A DNA stretch of 64,000 nt from assembly GCA_949358305.1 (NCBI GenBank), contig OX442319.1:10416001-10480000 (forward strand), written 5' to 3'. Positions within the stretch are counted from its first letter, which is position 1; each line of letters opens with the position of its first letter. Source of the DNA: Strigamia acuminata. Lineage: Eukaryota; Arthropoda; Chilopoda; Geophilomorpha; Linotaeniidae. This document shows, in pieces, positions 53,003 through 63,600 of this stretch. Both the position numbers and the translations under genes were made by a program. The notes under the pieces are model-generated. The model saw nothing but the letters and a program-made list of their open reading frames with translations. It did not search any database and was not told where the DNA came from.

Positions 53003-54136
53003 CTAAACGGATATGGCGTTTAAAAACTTGCTTTTAACCTCGACGGACAAATCCTTCAACATCAAACCGATACTCACACGATCTTGCGCACGATGCAACA
53101 ACCTAGTGCACTCGAATTGATTATCAATTTCGAAATCTAACAATTTTTCCCTGAATTCGGACGAAGCATTTGTCCATAAATCTGCAAAACACGCTTTGTA
53201 AATGTTTTCTTGCCGATTTTCGACAATCTGTTTCACCGTCGCAAGCATCACGTCTCTAAACTCGTTGAACTCGAGCCGTGCACGAACGAGATCCGCGATT
53301 TGCACGAACAACTCCACGTAGACCCAATCCTGCACACACTCTTTCAATATCGATGCTGCAACTCCAACTTTCGACAAATAAACATCCTGTTCCTGCTCAT
53401 TCATTTGTAAGAGCAAAAAACAGAAGGAGAAAGGTCCGTTATTGCCAACGTGAGGGCTGCGGCGCTCCAACGTGTCTGAGAAAACATCCGAATTGAGAAA
53501 TTCGTATCTTTCTTCATTCGTAAGCACGGACGACCACACGTACGCGATCGCACTTTCGATGTTACGAATCAATAATAACCGTAACGAGCGAAACTTGCGT
53601 TCTTGGTCCAATTCTTCGTGGTTGATGACAGCGGTCCAGAAAGTTTCCATTTCACGAAAGAATAATTCGAAAGAGGCGATTTCCTCGGGAAACTGTTGCC
53701 ACGCAATTCCAACTTGTTCGTGGACACAAAACGTGGCAGCAATGTCGTATCTGTCGTGCAGACTGACTTTCCCACAGTGTGTTAACAGCACACGTATCGT
53801 TTTGGCGCAATCGATTTTGCCGTGCGTCGTCCATTCGACATGTTTGAAGCAGTCTGAGATTCTAACCGTATTTAACGGATGTAAGCCGTTCCGTATCGTC
53901 ATTAGCCATCGACGGAGTTCCGTCCCTGTTAATTTGACTATTTTAACCAACGAATGTTTCAAAGTGTGTGGTAAAATCAATTCATCCATGTGTTTACACA
54001 TTGTCGTCTCAAGAACTTGCCACCTATTGTTGCTGATGGGCGCAGTTAAAAGAATGTCTTCAGTTTGCCATAACATTGCGGCGGTTTTGATTAGTGTTGC
54101 ACGTTCGAGCGGTGGTGCGGAAAGTGTAATTTGCAT
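53003..54136 (-). CDS. Family B protein, intact copy
   Basis: 377 residues, start MQITLSAPPLERATLIKTAA. Blocks: LPHTLKHSLVKIVKLTGTEL, CFKHVEWTTHGKIDCAKTIR, LHDRYDIAATFCVHEQVGIA, ESAIAYVWSSVLTNEERYEF, CFLLLQMNEQEQDVYLSKVG, CVQDWVYVELFVQIADLVRA and YKACFADLWTNASSEFREKL, ending LSVEVKSKFLNAISV. A minus-strand AATAAA lies near 52980. Its 5' flank matches the copy at 51089 for about 40 bp (CAGCCAGCTA) and then switches to the LTR-like sequence at 54183, so its original upstream region was displaced. Confidence 0.82.
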   Translation of the reverse strand: MQITLSAPPLERATLIKTAAMLWQTEDILLTAPISNNRWQVLETTMCKHMDELILPHTLKHSLVKIVKLTGTELRRWLMTIRNGLHPLNTVRISDCFKHVEWTTHGKIDCAKTIRVLLTHCGKVSLHDRYDIAATFCVHEQVGIAWQQFPEEIASFELFFREMETFWTAVINHEELDQERKFRSLRLLLIRNIESAIAYVWSSVLTNEERYEFLNSDVFSDTLERRSPHVGNNGPFSFCFLLLQMNEQEQDVYLSKVGVAASILKECVQDWVYVELFVQIADLVRARLEFNEFRDVMLATVKQIVENRQENIYKACFADLWTNASSEFREKLLDFEIDNQFECTRLLHRAQDRVSIGLMLKDLSVEVKSKFLNAISV

Positions 54137-54182
54137 GTTGTAATTTAGTTGTGGTTGTAGAAACAGCCAGCTAGGACACAGA

Positions 54183-55245
54183 TGCGACAGTTGTCGCGCT
54201 CAACTCTAACCGTCGCTAACTCGTGGGTTGATTACTTAATTCGACTAACTCACTACCGCTTTGTCTCAAGCGGTTTACCCAAAGAAATGATTACACAGAT
54301 ATAAAAGGTAAAATATAATATAGATTTATTCTGCGGGGCAATGTACAGATATATCTTATATATATATATAAAAGGTAAGGAAAAGGTAAATCGGAATGGG
54401 TGATGGGGAATGGAAAGGTAAAGGTAAGATGAAAGCTGGCTGGAATCGGCGAGGTCGTCCTTTGTTTCGTTCGCGTCCAAGATGGCGTCCTCGTTGTGGC
54501 AACGTGGTGTCGTCTTGGGCCGGCGTCCTCGTTGTGGCAACGTGGTGTCGTCTTGGGCCGGCGTGGCAATATGGCGTCCTCGGCTCGTCTCTGGCTGGTC
54601 CTTCGGGCTCACGCTGGTCGGGCGCGAGTGAATGCTTAGTTAAAAGGCTTACTTCGGTCTGTTGTCTAGGTTTTTGTGTGGTGTCCGGCGATCACACAGC
54701 GGCGGACTCTTCTGGCTCCCGGCGGTCACACAGCGGCGGGAACGCTCGTCGTGGTTTTACTGCAGTTTAGGCTTGTGCGACCGTTTGTCTGCACAACTCG
54801 CTAAACTGGAGTGGTTTTTACTATTTCTAGCTGATGTGCTAAAATAGTGTGGTAATCTTATCTCGCAGGTTACTCTGCGGAGTTTGACACTGACCAAACG
54901 TACTCACGGTAAATTGTCCTTTGTCCTTGGTCAATCCCAGTATATTTACTTGGGCCTGATCTTGTAGGACGACGGGTTTACGTGTGTTTCTCGTTTGATG
55001 GTTGTGTTGGTTCTGCCCGCTCAGTGCAAGGCACATTCCTTTGCACAAAGCGGGGTTGACAGGTGACCGGAATCACCCAATGGTGGGGTGGACGAGCCAT
55101 CCCCACTCCCTCAGGGCAGACGCCTGTCCATTGACTAGATGTCAATGCACTGAGGGAAGGGAGACGCGCTTGCGGCTCCCCTTACACCCGAAACGAGGTC
55201 ACGAGAGAAACTCTTCGTTGACCCCGGTCCAGTCGGGTCACAACA
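54183..55245 (-). repeat. LTR-like segment downstream of the gag-like gene
   Basis: In the gene's orientation, a purine tract (CGGAGGGGGAAG, 55257-55246) lies 25 bases after the stop and is followed directly by TGTTGTGACCCGAC (from 55245), as at a retrotransposon 3' LTR. The other end (54183) gives a terminal CA, next to the point where family flank homology is lost. Length would be 1,063 bp. A matching copy upstream of the gene was not found, so this is inferred from the purine tract and TG...CA ends. AATAAA-like sequence is near 54325. Confidence 0.5.
54485..54560. repeat. Perfect 38-bp tandem duplication
   Basis: Two exact units beginning GCGTCCTCGTTGTGGCAACG, with a partial third. A second small repeat (TCACACAGCGGCGG) lies at about 54693 and 54726. 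Both are inside the LTR-like segment. Confidence 0.93.
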
Positions 55246-55281
55246 CTTCCCCCTCCGAGCTCAGACCGTGGGGCTGAGCGA

Positions 55282-58200
55282 TCACTTCTTTCCTGGGGGA
55301 CCCGACACTGAGTCCGTCACCTGGGCGTAACTCACTCCAGGGACAGGCGGTTGAGTGCCGGGTGGCGCGGGTAGATCGCCTACTAACGCCGAGGACCGAT
55401 CTCGGGGGTCCTCATGCTCCGTAATGAAGCATAATGCATGGCCGTCAACTGGCTCATGCGGGGCACGCGTCCTCTCGTGTAACCAAACGCTCGGGATGTA
55501 GGCGGAGAAGCCGGTGTTCGTATGCCGGATGGCATTGGCTTCCGCTGGCGTCACTGGCACACGGTGGGCTCTCAGCAACCTCTGGTGGAAGATGAGGTCT
55601 CTAGTCTTCCGGATCTGGTTGTGAAGCCAGATGAAGACTGATTTGCCTTTATCCCGTTGTGCGAGGATAAACCTCCTGGTCGCCGTTGTCATCGAAAGAT
55701 GGGGAAACTCTTCGATGATTCGCCCGTAATAGTCTGGTGGAGGCGGTGCCGGCTTCGGCTTCTGGGTGGCCGCGGGAATCACGGCTTGCGTCGTTGTCGC
55801 CGCTCGGGCCGGTGGGGTCCCAGGCGGTGTCGGCTTCGTTTGCTCGACGGACCTGACGGGTGGCGTTCGGCACAGTAAGCGCTTTGGCTTACCCGCCACT
55901 TCGAACAGGGCGGGTCCTTGCGGGGATATCTCCGCAGGCATCGGTGGCGGAATCGGAACTCCGCTCGTCGGCGAGATCACCATTTCTACATCCTCTGCCG
56001 ATTCTTCCGTCTGGATGGTCAAGGCGCGCAGTTGTTGGGTAGGCGCCGCTGTCCAGGTGGCGGAGGTATAGCGAAACGCCGTGCTTCGCAACTTGTACCC
56101 CTCAAATTCGGGGTTTACCACATCCCTGGTTAGCTCGTACCGAGTCAACACAGGGTCGGGCAGAATGGAGCTCCACTCTGCGAGGAGTGCACGGGGAACC
56201 TGTACACCCTCTCTGTCCACGACAGACCATGCGGCCATCGCCTGACGCCCTTCTCCGAAGAGTGCTGGGGTTAGCAGCTGCATCATGACCTTGGTCAATG
56301 ATAGCTGTAGGCTGCGACGATTCACTGGATTCGATCGCTCCGAATCCGCAGTGAAGGCACACGAGAGCTTACTCATCATCGCCGTTGCCCATTCGATGAA
56401 ATATCGCTGGGCCTGATCCACACCTCGCAAGGCGGGCGCGGAGACTCTTGGGTCTTCCATCACGAAGCGGAACGCTGAGAGCTCGGAGATAGTCGGGTTG
56501 GCGGCTTCTCTCGCGAGTCGCGCTTCTTCGTCTCGCCTCTCGAAAAACAGGGCCGAGGAACCGGGTCGGGGTTGGCTCGGCCTGTAAATGCCGGTCAAAT
56601 TGGCTCGACATTCCTGCGCAATGCTCTGTCCAACGGGGAGAGGGACTGAGCGGTCGGTGTGCAAATCCGGCGGATCGCTCGAATTTAACAACGACGGCGG
56701 CGGCAGGTTCGGAGGCGGCTGCGTCTTGGTCGGCAGCGTTGGCGTCGGCAGCGGTGGTGTTGGCTGCGTCGGCGGTGGTGGCGTCTCCGTCGTCTGCACC
56801 CCAGTCATTGCGACTTGGGGCGCCGGGAGATGTTGTCCGGAGCCCGAAGGCTGCACGATGGCGGTTGGCATGCCATCGGGTCGTGGTCGCGAATTTATGT
56901 AGTCTGCGAGCCACCTTGCCACCTCGTGTGGGGTCACCTTCCCGTCGGTGACAACACCCATCTTCCTGGCGTGTTTCATCGCGGGATCGAAACGTGTCAG
57001 TTTCGTCCGCTTCATCTGAGTCAGAATCTCGCGAAGGTCCCGCGTATCTGCCGCTGGGACGCTTCGCTCACCTGACTGGCTACCACTTCGTCGACCCGCT
57101 CTCTTGGAGACGTAGGCGGGTTCGGGGATGGGACGGCCCCGAGCTTCGCACCTCGCGAAGTATCGCTCTTTGCGATCTTTTTTCCGCTGCTCGCGATGAG
57201 TCAGCGGACGTCTAGAAGTGCTGGGACGAGAGACTCGCTCTTCGTCACCAGACATCCAAACCTCCTTGTACTCCTTACCGTCTTTAATCTGACGGTTTAC
57301 GAAAATTCGCGGTCGGGAATACTGCGAAGGGTCACGCACCGTACTAGTGGATGGCCCAGCTTCGTTGCCTTCAGTCGTGTTTTGAGCGACACGCTGCTTC
57401 TTGGTTGTCGCTGGGGAACGCGACTGGCTGTCCCCGGCGCCTTTGGAGCGCTTGCGCTTCCGCGGGTAGCTGCTCTTGGGCCCCAAAATCCCCAGGTAGT
57501 GGAGCTGCCACATCTCGGCTTGGGATGTTAAAATTCCCATCCGAGGTCTCCACTGGGGCGTACTCTCTCCCAATCGCAGCCTCTCAAACCACAGATGAAT
57601 ATCATCCGCGGTCATCCCCTCGTTTTGGAGGATGCGCTCGGCCACTGCCGTAGCGGTATCCACCAGCTGTTGTCTATAATGCTGATAGATGGCCTCACGG
57701 GCCTCTTCTGTCTCGGCTGCTCGCCACGCATGCAGCACGTGTTCCTCCGCCGGGTTGCCAGTGTACTGACTTGACAATCCGGGGTGGAAAATCGGCGATT
57801 TCGGGTCATCGTCACGAGCTAACTCTGTGGCGATGCCTTCGCGCATTCCCTCCGGGAACGTATCCAGGAGCGTGCAGTCTCGTACCCAACGTCGGGCGAT
57901 GCATCGGGAATGTAGTATTCGCAGGCGCCAAGGGTCGGCGTCTTCGCCGAAACATCGTCGGTAAAAATCGGGCAGCGCGCCTCGAAATATCCCGCCACGA
58001 GTGATGCAAGCGGGGTCTAATGGTCCCCATGTTTTACGTAATGCCATCTGGAAGGGTGGAGAAATAAACGATTAATAAAAAGTTAATATTAAATACGTAG
58101 ATAAATGGTTGGTTTCGAGGGACGTTGCCGATACGTGCAGCCGTCCGTCGAGACCGATTCCTGTCTATCGGTGCAAACGTAGGACGAATTGTCCCTCGTC

Positions 58201-58981
58201 GGATAGAAAAAGAGAAGTCATCACGTAAAAATCTGTCTCATGTCCAAAACGCACAGCGAGACGGAATCGAGCCTTTAATCTGGATTCTTATCATCAGATT
58301 TTACTTCAAATTAATTCTAACATTAATTAGGACATTACTAATAATTAAATTAATAATTATCAGTCATTCGTAAAAAGAATTCGTCGGGTGTAAATTATTA
58401 CTAAAATTGCACAATAAATGTGCTTGTCGAAATTTTATTAAATAAATAAACCTAATAAAGAATTATTCCGAAGTCGGACTTTGTCTAATTTTTTTAAAAA
58501 AGTTAAAGTCAAATTAAATTCATCCAACACACCGAAAAATTCATCGTACGAATGTTAAGTTGCATCAATTTGATGCGTCAAATTACTTGTGGAGAAAAAT
58601 ATTCTTTTACAGAATATTCTCCCCTTGTCATAAAATTATTTATGGCTCGAGCCCATTGTCTCGCTCGTGACTCAAGTCATGAGGAATTTTCGAGACGCGA
58701 GGCGACGTGAAGTCTGCGCTCGCACCCCGAAAACAAATTAACAAGGAAAAAATACGATCGTGTGAGCGATCGCGGTTAATAATTAATTATACGCTATTTC
58801 GAGTGCAAAGCACTCATGTCAGGTATTAGTCAACAAAATTTCTCTTTCAGCAGCACGGAAATAATTCTCATGTGCCGATGCCGACTTCTACCTGATCGGG
58901 TTGGACTTGGTTTACATCGCGGTCCCAGTTTTCCTCGTCATCGTGCTCGATGGCAAGCACGTCGTTCTCTTCCTCGTCCAT
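55282..58981 (-). CDS. Gag-like protein of an LTR element without pol, two exons
   Basis: Exon 1 (58981-58892) starts in a strong context (GCCATGG) and encodes 30 acidic residues (MDEEENDVLAIEHDDEE...). Donor CAG/GTAGAA, an 844-bp intron, acceptor CCACCCTTCCAG, then exon 2 (58047-55282), in phase, for 951 residues. Features: a basic Arg/Ser-rich region (about 225-370), a Pro-rich linker (about 460-520), a helical segment (YFIEWATAMMSKLSCAFT, about 615) that may be capsid-like, and a Pro-rich C-terminus. There is no CCHC knuckle, protease, integrase or reverse transcriptase. The stop is followed at once by a polypurine tract and LTR-like sequence. The gene is markedly GC-rich against AT-rich neighbours. 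I do not recognise the protein; a gag of a non-autonomous LTR element or a domesticated gag is the best inference. Confidence 0.55.
58048..58891 (-). other. Intron of the gag-like gene
   Basis: GT at 58891-58890 and AG at 58049-58048 on the minus strand. It contains an inverted repeat (CGAGGGAC near 58116 and GTCCCTCG near 58187) and otherwise AT-rich sequence. Confidence 0.5.
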
Positions 58982-59189
58982 GGCGAGGAGCGCGCACAAA
59001 AAGCTCAATCACGATTGAAAAAAGGATGATAAAACTATCTCAAAAAAACTCGGTAAAACGTTAAAAACGAGGATCACGCACGAATGCAGCGATCAGCTGT
59101 GAAAAGCGGAAGTCCGTGTGAACACGAGGTAATCGCGATGGATTCTGGGTAATATACTCCAGAACCCGGGTGTTTGAGACTAGTGCGCA

Positions 59190-59312
59190 CCTACCCGTGC
59201 GCATGTTACGCTACGGGTCTCCTTTGTTCTCACTCCCGTGCGCGATTGCTGCTACGGGGTCTTTTGCACGCGGTATCCGACCCGTGCCGATAATTTTGCT
59301 ACGGGTCCCGCG
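59190..59312. repeat. Three similar short hairpins upstream of the gag-like gene
   Basis: ACCCGTGCGC...GCTACGGGT (about 59191-59216), CCCGTGCGCG...GCTACGGG (about 59237-59260) and GACCCGTGCC...GCTACGGGTC (about 59279-59308) share sequence and each can fold into a 6-8 bp stem. They lie 200-330 bp before exon 1 of the gag-like gene. Confidence 0.6.
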
Positions 59313-59579
59313 TTTCCACGCCATCTCGTGACGCGAATTCGACCGATATCCGCTTTGTTGGACTTAGCGAAATTTTCTGCGACGTGATGGCTTGCACTAT
59401 CGGTCGATTACATTTATTTTTAGTGCTGCCATCGACTCGTAATTTATTTTACTTTTTTCCTACGACCTTTCCGCCTTTTATAAACGGATTATCTCTTTTT
59501 GGTCGCAGGTTACGGATCGAGGCAGGTACGATATTTTTTGTTGTTTTTTGTGTCTGTACTGTTAAGATATAATGTATAT

Positions 59580-59878
59580 TGTTAGGCAATCACTTTTTAC
59601 AACATGTGTATATATATATCTTTGCGTATTATCATGTAGCTAAGTGTTAGTGTATGTGTTTGGCCAACGCGAGTGATCGCAATGTTTGTTTACATACAGT
59701 GTCTGTATGCTGCCTACAGGTGGCGCTGATTGCATTGAGGTCATGTGACCAATCAATAAAGATCACTTGATGTTTTGGTTCTCACCTGTTAACATGATGT
59801 CTCTTTCTTTCACCTGATGTGTTTTTCCAATCCACTACATTTGTCACTATTTGCAGAAGTTTGCAACACTATTCAACA
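59580..59878 (+). repeat. Copia element 2, putative 5' LTR
   Basis: The right end, TTCAACA at 59872-59878, is fixed by the primer site that follows. The left end is taken as TGTTAGGC at 59580, giving 299 bp. AATAAA at about 59755 fits an LTR poly(A) signal. The left boundary cannot be confirmed without the 3' LTR, which lies outside the window. Confidence 0.6.
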
Positions 59879-59879
59879 A

Positions 59880-59890
59880 GGTTATGGGCC
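59880..59890 (+). other. Copia element 2, primer-binding site
   Basis: GGTTATGGGCC, identical to the site of the first copia element and starting two bases after the LTR. Confidence 0.8.
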
Positions 59891-60659
59891 ACAAACAACG
59901 TGGGAAAAACAGCTAGAGTGTTTGAAAACATTTCAAAGCAACCACAGGTGAAAAAGTGGGCGTTTTCCTCAAAATCCAACATGGCGGCGCCCATGGTGAG
60001 AGTTGACAACTTGTGTTTGGACCAAGGATCCACGATTTTCGGGGTTATTCTGCATCACCAAGCGACGCAGGAACACTAAACGGGTTCGAACATTATAGAA
60101 CATTTATTTAATACGTTTATTTTGGCCATTTTCGGACGATTTCTCCGAATATCGCGAGGCGCGATACGTAACGTCGACGTGGCGTTAATTTTCGCCGAGA
60201 AAACAACTCGACGACGAATACGCGAGGACGACGACGCTCGACAACCACACGGGAAGTGTGAACGAGCAGGGAATTGCCAAGAACGAGAAGATTCTCGAAG
60301 AAACTGAATTTTTCGAGACGAGAGACGGAAAAACGAGGAAAAATCAACAATACGACGATTTTTCTCAACCACACGTGAAGTGTGATTTAAAGCTGTCAGT
60401 ACGAAACAAGTGGATAGTCTGCAGCAGGAAGCCAACATATATGAACTCTTTATTTCGTTTATTTCGTTTTATTTTCGAATATATTGTTGAATACCATTAT
60501 TAGCTTAGTGTTGTTACTAGGATACACTAACATAGTATTAAGAGCGAACTAACATCGCAACACTGCACCCAGTTGCGATTACCAGTATTTCAAAGTGTTT
60601 TTGAGCAATCTTGTGTGTGTTTTTGCTGTGTTTCTGGTGCGTTGGACACTAAATTCACA

Positions 60660-63600
60660 ATGGACACGGAAAAACTCGACCGGAAGATTACACTTTTGAA
60701 TAGGACGAACTACGACACGTGGAAGCAGCAAATCAAAGTGCTGTTGATGCACCACGGATGTTGGGCCTTCACCGATGGAACACAAGAAGCCCTGGCACCG
60801 GGAGCGTCTTGGCGAGATCGCTCGGACTTTCAACTGCGAAAGGGGCGAGCTTTCAGCCTAATTTACTACGCCATCGAGGAGCAATACCACGAATTGCTCA
60901 GCGGGACCGAGGACGCGAAAACAGCGTGGGATACGCTGAAAACTAACTTCGAACCGGTCTCGAGGGCGAGAATTATACGTCTGTTGGACGAATTCTTCAA
61001 TTTAAAATACGATCCAGCGACGGAGACGATCGGGGTATTCGCGGCGAAGATACGCAATGCAGCAAAGCGATTAGCCGACGTCAAACACGACTTGGACAAT
61101 TTGTATCAGGCATTCCAACTCATCCGATACCTGCCACAAGAATACCAGTCAATTGTGCAGAGTATTTATCGATGGGACGATAAGGATTTCACACTGGAAA
61201 AGGTTGAAGCGGAATTGGTCGCCGAGGAGGGCAGACTCGCGCAACAACGCAGAGATTCGGGCCAAGCGCCAATTACGGACGCTTTCAACATGGGAACAAG
61301 CACAAAGAGCAATGATAATTCGTCTAAATCCCAACAACAGCAAGGGAATAGCAGCCAAAACAACCGAGGCGGACAAAGGGGCGGCAAATCGAATTATCGA
61401 GGCGGCAAAAATTCGCGGAATTTCCGAGGAAATGCGACCGGATCATCACCACGGGGGCCGTGTTTCCGGTGCAATCAACCAGGGCACTGGGCAAGGGATT
61501 GCACAGCACAATTACCGTCGAATAACAGCCAGAACACAAATACAGCGGAAGAATTGGACACAAACATGTTCGATGTCGGTTTTCTCACCGAGTTGAGCGA
61601 GGAAGAGATGTTACAGTGCAGCGCAGCCAACAACTGTTGGATCTACGACACTGGGGCCACTGGACATTTTTGTAAAGATAGGAACCAGTTCTTCAACTTC
61701 AAGGAAACCACAGGGACAATAAGTCAAGCGGATAAGAAGACTTTAATTCAGATTCAAGGCGTCGGGGACGTTTGCGTGATGTGTTTGGTTGGAAGTGAGA
61801 CAATTCCAATCACATTGAAGAAGGTTTATTATGCGCCGGACATGCGACGAAATTTGTTGTCGGGACCGTGCATCGACGAAGCACGATGCAAAGTCGCCGT
61901 TGGCTCGGGCTTGGTGAAGATATACGATCCTCAGTGGAAGAGACAGCTGATGGAAGGCGTGAAGAAGGATCGTTTGTACTACATCAAGCTAAGCGACCAG
62001 AAGCCGGACTTTGAGAAATTACGACAAAAAGCGAATAGCAAAGCGAACGTTGGCGAACAGAAGAAACAAGAGCCAACTATTTCAACACAAAGTACAACGA
62101 AGAGTGCATCTAATCCTGAGGAAGCAAGACTTTGGCATGAGCGGCTCGGCCATATCTATTTTCCAAGCGTCCAAGCAATGAGCAAAGGAGGTGCAGTAAT
62201 TGGGTTGCCAGTTCTGGACGTGCCAATTACACAATGCGACGTTTGCACATTAGCCAAGAAGAAGGCGATTCCTCATAAGTCGTTGCCAGGGATTAGATCG
62301 ACAGAGCCACTCCAATTGCTACACATGGATGTATGTGGAGCATTTAGTACACCAACACTCTCGGGAAACATATACTTCTTAACTATCACGGATGACTTCT
62401 CTCGTTATTCGACAGTGTACTTAATGAAGAAGAAGGACGAAGTATTTGACATTTTCCAAAAACACGTGAAACGAATAGAACGATTGCTTGGGAAATCGGT
62501 TCTCGCAATTCGTACGGATAACGGTATGGAGTTCTGCTCAAACAAGTTTGGAGAGTACCTCCAAGGACTAGGAATCGCTCACGAGAGGACTAACGCGTAC
62601 ACTCCAGTCCAAAATGGCGTTTCCGAGAGACTTAACCAGACATTAGCAAATGGAATGCGAGCGCTTGTGTACGATGCCGGCTTGGAACATCGATTCTGGG
62701 GAGAGGCCATCCTGACTTTCAACTATCTCAGGAACAGGATCGCAAAGCTGAATTCGGACAAGACGCCGATGGAATTGTATTACGGACGGAAACCATCACT
62801 TAGACATTTGAGAAAATTCGGGAGTTTATGCTTTGTGCAGAAAAGAATTCGAGATGGCAAAATCGACAACAAGAGTCTGCATGGCATTATGCTCGGGTAT
62901 TCAAGAATCACGAAAGGATATAGAGTATGGCTGCCGGAGTTTTCCAAAGTAATTGAAACCAGCGACGTGAAGTTCGTGGAGAGCAGGCGCGGTGTTGAAG
63001 GCGTGCTGGGCCTACCAGAAAAGTACACGACCTACATCGATAATTTGGACGATAATATGGACAATGACAGTGATCGCCAATATTATTCGGATGAAGATGT
63101 CAGGCCGCCGCTACCCCCGCCAGTTCCAGTTAAGAAGAAGGAAGATCCACAACTGGAATTGCCTCCAGTTAAATTGAAATTTAGACTGCCAGATGACAAG
63201 TTGCATCATAATTTGCCAGAAGTGAAGTTGCTGGGCACTTCGCCACAACCCGGACAAGGACTTTTGAATCCAGTTCCAACCATTCCAGCATTAGTTTGGA
63301 AGAAAACAGAGAAAGTCAGACCAACTGGACAGAGAGATATCGAGTACACGATCGAGGGCTACGACAAGCCCAAGTTACGCTCGATACCCGACGTGAAGCG
63401 TTACTGTACTGATCACAATCTTCGCGTACCAGAGCATCTGTTTGAGGACAAAAGAAAGAAAAAGCCCTCAGAATCAAACACGACGACAGATAGTCTTGAC
63501 GTGGACTTTGACGATATCAATATCAACTTCGAAGCCAATCATCTAGAGGTCCACGTACCCGTACGTTATGAGGAAATTGCGACTTTACCCGAAAAGGATG

